This document shows positions 1 to 6,864 of a DNA stretch of 12,727 nucleotides, piece by piece; position 1 is the first letter of the stretch, and each line of letters begins with the position of its first letter. Origin of the DNA: JBBIJH01 sp037446075. GTDB lineage: Bacteria; Bacteroidota; Ignavibacteria; UBA10030; JAHEZR01. Location of the stretch: positions 1-12,727 of the forward strand of contig JBBIJH010000068.1 of NCBI GenBank assembly GCA_037446075.1, read 5' to 3'. The notes beneath the pieces are model-generated. The model was not told the origin of the DNA, did no database searches, and was given only the letters and a program-made list of their open reading frames with translations. The position numbers were made by a program, and so were the translations under genes.

Positions 1-1
1 G

Positions 2-355
2 ATCAGAAGAATCTTTCAAGAACCATCTACAGTGATTTTGACAACGGTTGAAGATGTAGCTAAAACCGCAGGAGAATTTGGCGGGGCAAACTGCGAGTTC
101 GATCCACCTGCTTCGAACGTCCTCTGCACAAAGCTCTCACTGGATCGTGAAGCCTTCTACTTTCTCGTCAACACCTCTGCTCAACCGTGGGACGGCGAGT
201 GCCATTTCCCGAGCGCGGGGCGCGTTACTCTCCTACACCCTGAATCGGGACAACACAATGTAATGGAATCAGAACGAGTCTCAAATTCGTCCACGCACTT
301 GAGGCTTCGAGTCGAGGGATACCAGAGCATGTTCGTGCGATTCTCAACCGTCTGA
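2..355 (+). CDS. C-terminal fragment of a glycoside-hydrolase-like protein (5' truncated by window edge)
   Basis: The frame is open from the window edge to the TGA at 353-355, so this is the last ~117 residues of a longer protein. A GTG at 32 is in frame but is more likely an internal Val codon. The visible pattern is a beta-rich C-terminal domain: an aromatic strand with EAFYFLVNTS, then GRVTLLHPESGQ, and a last strand ending YQSMFVRF. This alternation (hydrolase residues that read 'YFLVNTS', then a 'dP.tG' turn, then a final 'S.fv.F') is typical of the C-terminal beta-sandwich of GH106/GH2-like glycosidases. No catalytic residue is visible, so the family is an inference. The downstream fusion gene starts 15 bases later, which implies one operon and a role in releasing sugars for the enzymes that follow. 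Confidence 0.6.
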   Translation: MRRIFQEPSTVILTTVEDVAKTAGEFGGANCEFDPPASNVLCTKLSLDREAFYFLVNTSAQPWDGECHFPSAGRVTLLHPESGQHNVMESERVSNSSTHLRLRVEGYQSMFVRFSTV

Positions 356-370
356 TTGGAAGCTGGGTTG

Positions 371-2176
371 ATGAAATCACGGCCATCAGAACGGCTTGCC
401 TTCATGACAGCAAATTTCGTTGCACGCGCGGGGAATTACCAGATCCGCCCATTTGACTGGGGCAAATGCCACCGGAAAACCGTGGAGACCTTCACCCTCA
501 ATGAAATGGAAAAGATCTGTGCAGAGATCTCCGCAGCAGGCTTCCGCTTCATCGACCTCTGGATCGCCCATGCGTATGTGCTTGCTCGAGACAAGAAGCA
601 CATCGAGCGCTTTCACCACATACTGGAAAAATGGAAGCTGCAACTCGTTGCAGCAGGTCTCGGTCTCGGCGGCACTCGTACGAACAGAAAAGAAGTCCAG
701 AGAAATTTTACCACCCTTGTTCAGCTCGGTGTTCCGCTTCTGGTCGGTCCGATGGAAAAAGACGATGTTGCCATCATCGCGGAGTGGTGCGAGCAGTACG
801 GAGTACGAGCCGCAATCGAAAACCATCCCGAGAAGACCGCCGAGGAGGTTCTTGAAAAGATTGGCGATTACGGAAGATGGATCGGAGCTTGTGTCGACAC
901 GGGATGGTGGGCAACTCAAGGTGCCGACGCCGTCCGGGAGCTGATTCTTCTCCGTGATCATCTCCTTCACGTCCACCTGAAAGACGTACGGGAGACCACC
1001 ACTCACCACACGTGCGCCCTTGGGGAGGGGATCGTGAACATCACAGGGGTGTTGAACGTCTTGGACAAAATCGACTACCGGGGGTATATCAGCATCGAGC
1101 ATGAGCCGGGGTATGTGGATCCAATGGAGGATGTGAAAAAAAGTCGGACATTGGTCCTTGATCGTCTTAGAGAGCGAAAAGAAGAGCGAGCAACGAAACG
1201 GCCCGTCCGGGCAGCGGTGATCGGAGCCGGTAAAGTGTGGAATTTCCATGCAAAGAGCCTGTGGCAAATTCCAGAAGCGGAGATTGTGGGCCAGTGCGAC
1301 CTTAATGAAGATAAACTCCACAAAGTAACTTCCTTGTTTGGAGGAAGACCGTTCACAGCGATGGAGCAGATGCTCGACGAAGTGAAGCCGGATGCTGTTT
1401 GGATCTGCACACCGCAAGACGTGCGTCTCGAACCGATCAAGGAATGCGTACGGCGGCGTATCCCGTTCTTCTGTGAAAAGCCTCCCGCCTTCGATCTGAA
1501 AACTGCTGGTGAGATTTCCAAGCTCCTCCGGAAGTCGAATCTCTTGCATAGCGTCGGATTCATGTGGCGGTACGCGCATCTCACGCGCCGTGCACGAGAG
1601 ATCCTAGGTGGTCACAAAATCCCTGTAGTTCAATCGAAACTCACCTGCGGCCTCCTCCTCAATCCTGAAGCTCCGTCCTGGTTTCTGTTAAAGGAGCGCT
1701 CGGGAGGGCCTGTCCTCGATCAAGCGATTCACATTCTAGACCTTCTTCGTTCTTTTCTTGGAGAAGTTACGCACGTCCAGGCTTTCGGGAGCAACGTTCT
1801 GAAGAAGAAATCGCCCGTGCAGACCGTTGAGGATTCTGTAGCTCTTGCGTTCAGATTCGAGTCGGGAGCCGTGGGAACGCACACGCACTCTTGGGCTGTG
1901 AGTCAATATATCGCAGAGATTCAGTTCCTGTCGCCCCGGCTGGCTCTGAAGCTCGATTATGTTGCCAACCGTCTCGAGGGGATGGTCGAAGGAGCGGAAA
2001 TCGATGAGCGATTCCGTGATGATCCTTACTTGACCGAAGCAAAACAATTCATCGAGGCGGTGCGAACGAACAACGGGGCGAGCATTCAGTCGTCTTATTT
2101 TGAGGCCGTGAAGACATTGGCCGTTGCACTGGCCGCAAACCGTTCGCTCGACAGCGGACTACCAGAAACAGTGTAG
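371..2176 (+). CDS. Fusion: sugar isomerase-type TIM barrel + Gfo/Idh/MocA oxidoreductase
   Basis: This is a two-domain protein of 601 aa. The start is taken at ATG 371 because GGAAG (358-362) lies 8 bases upstream; TTG 356 and ATG 404 are alternatives. Residues ~15-265 form a xylose-isomerase-like (AP_endonuc_2) TIM barrel with probable metal ligands E150 (AIENHP), D176 (CVDTGWW), H202 (HVHLKD) and E243 (SIEHE). Residues ~278-601 form a Gfo/Idh/MocA NAD(P)-dependent oxidoreductase: nucleotide-binding IGAGKVWNFH (~284-293), the EKP motif (E369-K370-P371) with the usual catalytic lysine, and a GGPVLDQAIHILD segment with D450 and H454. A charged linker (LRERKEERATKR) joins them. Both halves look intact, so this is a genuine fusion and not a read-through. 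The barrel probably performs a sugar elimination, hydration or epimerisation, and the oxidoreductase interconverts the hydroxy and keto forms. The substrate is not visible. An inositol (IolE/IolG-like) role is an alternative. Confidence 0.9.
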   Translation: MKSRPSERLAFMTANFVARAGNYQIRPFDWGKCHRKTVETFTLNEMEKICAEISAAGFRFIDLWIAHAYVLARDKKHIERFHHILEKWKLQLVAAGLGLGGTRTNRKEVQRNFTTLVQLGVPLLVGPMEKDDVAIIAEWCEQYGVRAAIENHPEKTAEEVLEKIGDYGRWIGACVDTGWWATQGADAVRELILLRDHLLHVHLKDVRETTTHHTCALGEGIVNITGVLNVLDKIDYRGYISIEHEPGYVDPMEDVKKSRTLVLDRLRERKEERATKRPVRAAVIGAGKVWNFHAKSLWQIPEAEIVGQCDLNEDKLHKVTSLFGGRPFTAMEQMLDEVKPDAVWICTPQDVRLEPIKECVRRRIPFFCEKPPAFDLKTAGEISKLLRKSNLLHSVGFMWRYAHLTRRAREILGGHKIPVVQSKLTCGLLLNPEAPSWFLLKERSGGPVLDQAIHILDLLRSFLGEVTHVQAFGSNVLKKKSPVQTVEDSVALAFRFESGAVGTHTHSWAVSQYIAEIQFLSPRLALKLDYVANRLEGMVEGAEIDERFRDDPYLTEAKQFIEAVRTNNGASIQSSYFEAVKTLAVALAANRSLDSGLPETV

Positions 2177-2186
2177 ATCAGCTAAC

Positions 2187-2192
2187 GAGGGG
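2187..2192 (+). promoter_or_regulatory. Ribosome binding site for the levoglucosan dehydrogenase-like gene
   Basis: GAGGGG ends 5 bases before ATG 2198. It lies in the 21-base gap after the fusion gene and fixes the start of the next gene. Confidence 0.7.
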
Positions 2193-2197
2193 TCAGC

Positions 2198-3370
2198 ATG
2201 AAAAAGAAAGAAATCAACGTGGCACTCATCGGCTATAAGTTCATGGGTCGCGCACACGGGAATGCGTATATCAGCGCGCCGAAATTCTTCAGCCTTCCAG
2301 TTCAGCCTGTGCTCCACACGATTGTAGGAAGGGACCAGAAGGGCGTTGCCGCTGTCGCGAACCAATGGGGTTGGAAAAGCTTCGAGACAGACTGGAGAAG
2401 AGTCCTTGAAAACGAAGAGATTGATCTTGTGGATGTCGGAACACCCAATTCCTCCCATGCTGAAATCAGCATCGCAGCAGCGGAGGTTGGCAAGGCCATA
2501 GCGTGTGAGAAGCCTCTTGCGATGAACGTAGCTGAAGCAAAGGCGATGGTAAAAGCGGTGAAGAAAAACAGAGTCCACAACTACGTCTGGTTCAACTATC
2601 GCCGCGCTCCAGCAATTTCGCTTGCACGTGAGCTAATCGACGAGGGACGGCTTGGAAAGATCTATCACTTGCGAGCGGTGTATCTCCAGGATTGGATCAT
2701 GGACCCGAATTTCCCACTCGTCTGGAGATTGCAGAAAAAGATCGCCGGGAGCGGTGCTCACGGGGATTTAAACTCACACCTCATTGACCTTGCACGCTTT
2801 CTTCTCAGAACAGAGTTCGATGAGGTCTGTGGTATGGCAAAGACATTTATTAAGGAGAGACCGATTGAGATCCCTGGTAGGGGATTTGCCACCGTGAAAA
2901 CCGCAAGAAAGAAAGGCAAGGTCGACGTTGATGATGCTGTGCTTTTTCTGGCCAGATTTGGGAACGGTGCAATTGGTACCTTCGAAGCAACACGCTTCGC
3001 CAAAGGCCGCCGTAATGGGAATCAGATTGAAATCAATGGGAGCAAAGGCACGCTTGTCTTCAACCTCGAGCGGATGAACGAGCTGCAATTCTTTGACGAC
3101 ACTCTGCCGAAGCAGGAGCAGGGTTTCAGGAGGATTCTCGTCACAGAGCCTGTCCATCCTTACATCCATGGCTACTGGCCGCCGGGGCACATCATCGGCT
3201 ACGAACACACCTTCATCAGCATGGTCGTCGACATCATGAATCACCTGGCGGGGAGGACAAAAGAATTCCACGCAGACTTTGAAGATGGTCTGCGGTGCCA
3301 GGAGGTGCTCGATGCGGTGCTGCTGAGCTGCAAGGAGAGGAGGTGGGTGAGAATCAAGGAAGTGGCGTAG
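2198..3370 (+). CDS. Gfo/Idh/MocA dehydrogenase, levoglucosan dehydrogenase-like
   Basis: This 390-aa protein has full family length. The N-terminal Rossmann domain begins ALIGYKFMGRAH (~9-20). The CEKPLA motif carries E104-K105-P106, with K105 as the expected catalytic lysine. The C-terminal substrate domain has NYRRAP (~133-138), YLQDW (~162-166) and GSGAHGDLNSHLID (~184-197), with D190 and H194 at the usual catalytic positions. The block 'YRR.PA..LA...I..G..G.i...R..YLQDW..dPn.PL.WR' and the 390-aa length closely resemble bacterial levoglucosan dehydrogenases, which oxidise the sugar C3 hydroxyl with NAD+. I make this comparison from memory. The gene follows the fusion gene by 21 bases in the same operon. 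Activity on another glycoside, glucose derivative or inositol is possible; the broad family call is secure. Confidence 0.9.
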   Translation: MKKKEINVALIGYKFMGRAHGNAYISAPKFFSLPVQPVLHTIVGRDQKGVAAVANQWGWKSFETDWRRVLENEEIDLVDVGTPNSSHAEISIAAAEVGKAIACEKPLAMNVAEAKAMVKAVKKNRVHNYVWFNYRRAPAISLARELIDEGRLGKIYHLRAVYLQDWIMDPNFPLVWRLQKKIAGSGAHGDLNSHLIDLARFLLRTEFDEVCGMAKTFIKERPIEIPGRGFATVKTARKKGKVDVDDAVLFLARFGNGAIGTFEATRFAKGRRNGNQIEINGSKGTLVFNLERMNELQFFDDTLPKQEQGFRRILVTEPVHPYIHGYWPPGHIIGYEHTFISMVVDIMNHLAGRTKEFHADFEDGLRCQEVLDAVLLSCKERRWVRIKEVA

Positions 3371-3385
3371 CTGGCATGTAGAATT

Positions 3386-3413
3386 CAGGATATAGGATTT
3401 AGGATGTAGGAAA
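3386..3413. repeat. Four tandem 7-bp units of the form YAGGATN
   Basis: Units start at 3386, 3393, 3400 and 3407, and all keep the AGGA core (CAGGATA, TAGGATT, TAGGATG, TAGGAAA). A related degenerate copy lies at 4569-4590 on the other side of the next gene. Confidence 0.7.
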
Positions 3414-3482
3414 TCAGATGTGGACATGAACCTCCTGACGACGAATCGTGCATTTTCCGTTGGAAAAAGAGCGGGGCGGAGT

Positions 3483-3498
3483 GGAGACTTCAGTCTCC
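3483..3498. repeat. REP-like palindrome
   Basis: GGAGAC-TTCA-GTCTCC is a perfect 6-bp stem with a 4-base loop, set in G-rich flanks (GCGGGGCGGAGT before, GTGCGG after). No T tract follows, so it is not a standard terminator. The form matches short dispersed palindromes found between genes in many environmental bacteria. Confidence 0.5.
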
Positions 3499-3561
3499 GT
3501 GCGGTATCGGTACTGATAACATTTTGCCTTCTTCCTTTTGACCTGACACTGGAGGTAGATG

Positions 3562-4524
3562 ATGAAACTCGGCGTCTTCACAGTTCTCTTCAGTCAACGA
3601 CCGTTCGAGGAAGCGCTTGACTATATCAAGAGTGTTGGACTTGATGCAATCGAAGTCGGGACGGGCAACTATCCCGGCAATGCCCATTGCCCGCTTGACG
3701 AACTGCTCACGTCAGAGGGAAAGCGCAATGCCTGGAAGGATTCGATTGACAACCGAGGACTGTCGCTCGAAGCCCTGAGCTGCCACGGCAATCCACTTCA
3801 TCCGAGCAGGAAGTTCGCGCAAGCTCATCACGAGACTTTCCGGAAAACGATCCGTCTCGCCGAGATGCTTGGCGTGAAGACGGTGGTCACCTTTTCCGGC
3901 TGCCCTGGCGACAGTGACCGGGCAAAGTATCCCAACTGGGTAACGTGCCCCTGGCCAGACGATTACTTGAGAATCCTGGACTGGCAGTGGAAAGAGAAAG
4001 TTATCCCCTACTGGAAGAGGGAAACGAAGTTTGCACAGGATCACGGAATACGGATTGCTTTTGAGGCACATCCCGGCTTCGTTGTCTACAATCCCGAAAC
4101 TGCAAGGCGGCTCCGCAGCGAGTGCGGTGACAACATCGGAGTGAACTTCGACCCGAGCCATTTCTTCTGGCAGGGTATCGACCCGAACGTTGCCGTCCGC
4201 GAGCTTGCTGGCATGATCTACCACGTCCATGCAAAAGATACGGCAATCGATCCGATCAACACCGCCGTGAACGGTGTGCTCGACACGAAGCACTACGGCG
4301 GAGCGGAGAAGCGTAGCTGGATCTTCCGCACCGTCGGCTTCGGCCACGACGAGCAGTTCTGGCGAGCGTTTATCAGCAATCTTCGTCTGGCCGGATACGA
4401 CGGCATCATCTCCATCGAGCACGAAGACTCTCTCATGAGCGTGAAGGAAGGATTTGAGAAAGCTGTGCAGTTTCTCCAGCGAATTATCTTGAAGGAACCG
4501 ACGGGAAAGATGCGGTGGGCGTGA
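3562..4524 (+). CDS. Sugar phosphate isomerase/epimerase-type TIM-barrel enzyme
   Basis: The protein is 320 aa from ATG 3562, chosen over ATG 3559 because GGAGG (3551-3555) is then 6 bases away instead of 3. It is a single-domain xylose-isomerase-like TIM barrel. Beta-1 is MKLGVFTVLF, and later strands carry the expected divalent-metal ligands E168 (AFEAHPG), D197 (NFDPSH) with H200, H223 (YHVHAKD) and E286 (ISIEHED). Its length and motif order fit the family of IolE, tagatose/psicose epimerases and the LgdB-type lyase/hydratases of the levoglucosan pathway. It lies downstream of the dehydrogenase gene, which suggests that it acts on the 3-keto sugar produced there. It is clearly a different protein from the barrel half of the fusion (longer loops, DPSH instead of DTGWW), so the two probably catalyse different steps. 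The exact reaction cannot be read from the sequence. Confidence 0.9.
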   Translation: MKLGVFTVLFSQRPFEEALDYIKSVGLDAIEVGTGNYPGNAHCPLDELLTSEGKRNAWKDSIDNRGLSLEALSCHGNPLHPSRKFAQAHHETFRKTIRLAEMLGVKTVVTFSGCPGDSDRAKYPNWVTCPWPDDYLRILDWQWKEKVIPYWKRETKFAQDHGIRIAFEAHPGFVVYNPETARRLRSECGDNIGVNFDPSHFFWQGIDPNVAVRELAGMIYHVHAKDTAIDPINTAVNGVLDTKHYGGAEKRSWIFRTVGFGHDEQFWRAFISNLRLAGYDGIISIEHEDSLMSVKEGFEKAVQFLQRIILKEPTGKMRWA

Positions 4525-4539
4525 GGGTTCGGCTGTCTG

Positions 4540-4555
4540 TGTGCTTGCAAGCGCA
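4540..4555. repeat. Imperfect palindrome centred on CTTGCAAG
   Basis: TGTGCTTG/CAAGCGCA is self-complementary apart from one G-T pair. It starts 15 bases after the stop of the isomerase gene. No U tract follows, so a dispersed palindromic repeat is more likely than an intrinsic terminator. Confidence 0.4.
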
Positions 4556-4568
4556 GGCAAGGCGGATT

Positions 4569-4590
4569 CAGGATTCACGATGTAAGGTGT
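4569..4590. repeat. Degenerate AGGATN repeat, related to 3386-3413
   Basis: The sequence reads CAGGATT, CACGATG, TAAGGTG in 7-base steps and is preceded by GGATT, like the GAATT before the 3386 copy. Both copies share ATTCAGGAT and CGATGTARG/GGATGTAGG-type blocks. Confidence 0.4.
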
Positions 4591-4710
4591 AAGCGAAGAG
4601 AGAAACGTCTTCATGGCACGCTTACCTCATCGATCTTATGTCGTATATCATCTTCATGGCTTCTCACGCCCTCAACCCATCTGCGAATTGAGCCATCTAC
4701 CGTTTTCTCC

Positions 4711-4738
4711 TTGACAATTTCTATGAGAGTTCTAAATT
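4711..4738 (+). promoter_or_regulatory. Sigma70-type promoter candidate for the ABC importer
   Basis: A perfect -35 TTGACA (4711-4716), a 16-base spacer and -10 TAAATT (4733-4738, 4 of 6 matches). The predicted transcript start near 4745 leaves a leader of about 30 bases before ATG 4775. This suggests that the importer can be expressed apart from the enzyme operon. Confidence 0.45.
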
Positions 4739-4774
4739 GAGTCGAAGAGACCTTCCAACCAATGATAAACTGAG

Positions 4775-6010
4775 ATGCCGACTGACAGGTCGCCTCTTCC
4801 CTCCATTCTTTCTTTCCTCCGCCGGTTGATCTTTCTTGTCTGTACGAGCTTCCTTGCGCTTTCCTGCGGGAGAAGAGAACCCGGCACATCCGAAGTCACA
4901 TTCGCCGTTGCACTTCTTCCCTCCGAGCAACCTGCGTATCTTTCTGTCCTCAAAACCTTTACCGAAAAAACTGGAATCCGCGTCAAACTGGTTGCACAGC
5001 AGTACACTCAGATTCGGTCTACGATTGAGGCAGAAGCTCAGGCAGGGCGAGGACAATTAGACCTTATTGAGCTTGATGTGTACTTGCTTCCTCTTCTGAA
5101 GCCATTCATGCAGCCACTCGATACGCTGATGTCCACGCTGCAGGATTTACAGAAGCATGTTCAAGAGGATGTGTGGGAGGCTGCCAGATTCAACACGGGA
5201 CAGCAAGAGATCTATTTTGCCCCTCACCGGCTCAACTGGCAGGCGATGTTCTACGATGCCACGATTCTGCCAGTACCGCCCGATAACTGGGAAGGTCTCC
5301 TACAAGTCGCGAAACAACATGCAGGGAAAATCGGCTTAAAGCTAGCGAAGTATGAAGGGCTGGTCTGCGATATATTCCCATTTCTCTGGCAAGCTGGCGG
5401 CGACCCGCTTCAACCAAACACTCCCGCTACCTTGAAAACGATGAGATTTCTCCTGCAGCTGCTGCCTGCTGTGAACTCCTCCGCTAGAACTTATAAAGAG
5501 AATTCTGTTCTCCAGGCCCAAGAGCACCAAGAGGTTATCATCCACTGGAATTGGCCGTTTGCGGTTCCACTCCTCAGAGAGAAAGGTCTCTTAAATACTC
5601 GAGTGAAAACCGCCCCGCTGCCCAATGGGCCTGCAGGACGCGCGACGATCCTCGGAGGGGGGTACCTCGGGATCCCTGCAACAGCCCAGAATGCAATCGG
5701 GGCTGCAAGACTCTTGGACTTCCTTACCTCAGCCGAGACCCAGCGAGAGCTTGCCGCTACTCTCGGCTGGTTCCCCGTGCGGGAGGAAGGCTGGGAAGGA
5801 ATGAGCGAGACCGACAAAGAAGCCTTCGCTGGATTCTTGGCGATGAAAGATTTTGTCCGTGCACGGCCCAATGTTCCGTACTACGAGCAGGTGAGTCGCA
5901 TATGGCAGGATGGGATCTACAGAGTTTTCTTTGAGGGAATGGACCCAGGTGAAGCTCTCGCCGAGATGCAGAGAATGATCGACAACGCAACTCGAGGGCA
6001 GATCCAGTGA
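4775..6010 (+). CDS. Carbohydrate ABC transporter substrate-binding lipoprotein (family 1)
   Basis: The 411-aa protein has an N-terminal signal: basic RR at 16-17, hydrophobic LIFLVCTSFLALS, then Cys31 as the probable lipidated residue (LALSC, a relaxed lipobox of the kind common in Bacteroidota-like genomes). The rest has the layout of a MalE/UgpB-type solute-binding protein: a FTEKTGIRVKL segment (~62-72), DLIELDVYLLPLL (~96-108), IIHWNWPF in the middle (~255-262) and GGGYLGIPATAQN followed by ARLLDFLTSAETQ (~295-324). It captures a sugar or oligosaccharide outside the cytoplasmic membrane and delivers it to the permeases. ATG 4775 is the first start after an in-frame TAA at 4766; no good ribosome binding site is visible. 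The last four bases overlap the next gene (GTGA). Confidence 0.88.
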   Translation: MPTDRSPLPSILSFLRRLIFLVCTSFLALSCGRREPGTSEVTFAVALLPSEQPAYLSVLKTFTEKTGIRVKLVAQQYTQIRSTIEAEAQAGRGQLDLIELDVYLLPLLKPFMQPLDTLMSTLQDLQKHVQEDVWEAARFNTGQQEIYFAPHRLNWQAMFYDATILPVPPDNWEGLLQVAKQHAGKIGLKLAKYEGLVCDIFPFLWQAGGDPLQPNTPATLKTMRFLLQLLPAVNSSARTYKENSVLQAQEHQEVIIHWNWPFAVPLLREKGLLNTRVKTAPLPNGPAGRATILGGGYLGIPATAQNAIGAARLLDFLTSAETQRELAATLGWFPVREEGWEGMSETDKEAFAGFLAMKDFVRARPNVPYYEQVSRIWQDGIYRVFFEGMDPGEALAEMQRMIDNATRGQIQ

Positions 6011-6864
6011 GGTTTAGTACGCAACGACAGTTCACGTACACGCTGCTGACCCTGCCTGCATTAGGTTTTCTACTTATCCTGCTCTGGCCGCTTGGAGTCG
6101 CTCTTCACTCGGCGTTGACTGACACCGTGGGTAGGTTTTCTACCGAACACCTGCACCGTGTCTATTCGGATACGCTTTTTCTGCGCGGCTTTCAATTCAA
6201 CGTATTGATCCCCGTGGTAACTGTGGTCCTAGAGGCTGCCATCGGATTGAGCATGGCAGTCTGGTTCTACCACATCCGAAGGGGAAAGACGTACTGGCGA
6301 ACGATTGCAATCGTGCCATTTGCCATCCCGGAAATTGTCTATCTCCTGACGATGAAACTTCTCTTCCGGCAACATGGATACTTGAATAGTCTCTTGTACA
6401 CCACAGGCGGGGAGGAATGGACAGCCGGCTGGCTGCAACCAGAGAGTTCATTGCTGACCGTCGTGGTGATCCTTGTGGATGCCTGGCGAGTGACCCCGGT
6501 GGTGTTTCTTATTGTTCTTGCAGCCCTTGAGCAGATGCCAGAAAGTTACATCGAAGCAGCCCGCGTCGACGGAGCAAGCTGGTGGCAGGTGACGAGGCTG
6601 GTTCAAGTGCCTCTGGCGGTTCCGGCTCTCGTTGTTGCGTTGTCTCTCCGAACCATCGACGCGTTTCGAATCTTTGCCACGCCCTTTGTTCTTGTGGGTG
6701 TTCAAGTCATGCCGGTTCTCACTTCGGTCGCCTATCACTATAGAATGGAGGCGAACGATCCCTCGGCGGCGAACGTCTCGGCTTTGACGCTTGCATTCAC
6801 GTTACTCTCGATTTCACTCTCCGTTTTTTTCCTCGCCGGATGGATTAGAAAGAAAAGAACATGA
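6007..6864 (+). CDS. ABC sugar transporter permease, MalF/UgpA type
   Basis: This 285-aa membrane protein has about six hydrophobic segments (e.g. ~11-34, 66-88, 99-118, 148-173, 201-216, 258-279). The permease EAA loop is at ~183-207: EAARVDG followed by a P-containing helix, which docks onto the ATPase. It starts with GTG inside the stop of the binding-protein gene (GTGA overlap), which indicates translational coupling. Its own stop overlaps the start of the next permease (ATGA). It forms half of the inner-membrane channel. The substrate is not visible, but the neighbours suggest a sugar processed by the upstream dehydrogenases. Confidence 0.92.
   Translation: MRFSTQRQFTYTLLTLPALGFLLILLWPLGVALHSALTDTVGRFSTEHLHRVYSDTLFLRGFQFNVLIPVVTVVLEAAIGLSMAVWFYHIRRGKTYWRTIAIVPFAIPEIVYLLTMKLLFRQHGYLNSLLYTTGGEEWTAGWLQPESSLLTVVVILVDAWRVTPVVFLIVLAALEQMPESYIEAARVDGASWWQVTRLVQVPLAVPALVVALSLRTIDAFRIFATPFVLVGVQVMPVLTSVAYHYRMEANDPSAANVSALTLAFTLLSISLSVFFLAGWIRKKRT

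Larger units (their letters stand above)
3371..3561. other. Intergenic gap with repeat-like DNA, no supported gene
   Basis: This gap of about 190 bases holds four tandem heptamers (3386-3413), a GGAGAC/GTCTCC hairpin (3483-3498) and a near-palindrome TATCGGTACTGATA (3505-3518). A 66-codon frame starting at 3420 runs into the next gene out of frame and has no protein-like features, so it is not called. Confidence 0.6.
4525..4774. other. 250-base intergenic region upstream of the ABC importer
   Basis: Contents are an imperfect palindrome centred on CTTGCAAG (4540-4555), a degenerate copy of the AGGATN heptamers (4569-4590) and a promoter candidate at 4711-4738. On the - strand, 4611-4773 reads as protein-like sequence without a usable start (see findings). 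No + strand gene is supported. Confidence 0.5.

Noticed and set aside
386..1579. 397-codon open frame on the - strand
   Set aside because: It lies wholly inside the fusion gene, whose motifs are clear. Its own translation is Cys/His-rich with no recognisable domain.
3386..3413. CRISPR array
   Set aside because: Seven-base tandem units without spacers; no cas genes in the window.
3420..3620. 66-codon frame on + before the isomerase gene
   Set aside because: It overlaps the true gene start out of frame and reads through the palindrome and repeat region.
3712..4614. 300-codon open frame on the - strand
   Set aside because: It is antisense to the isomerase gene with its metal ligands; the translation has no family features.
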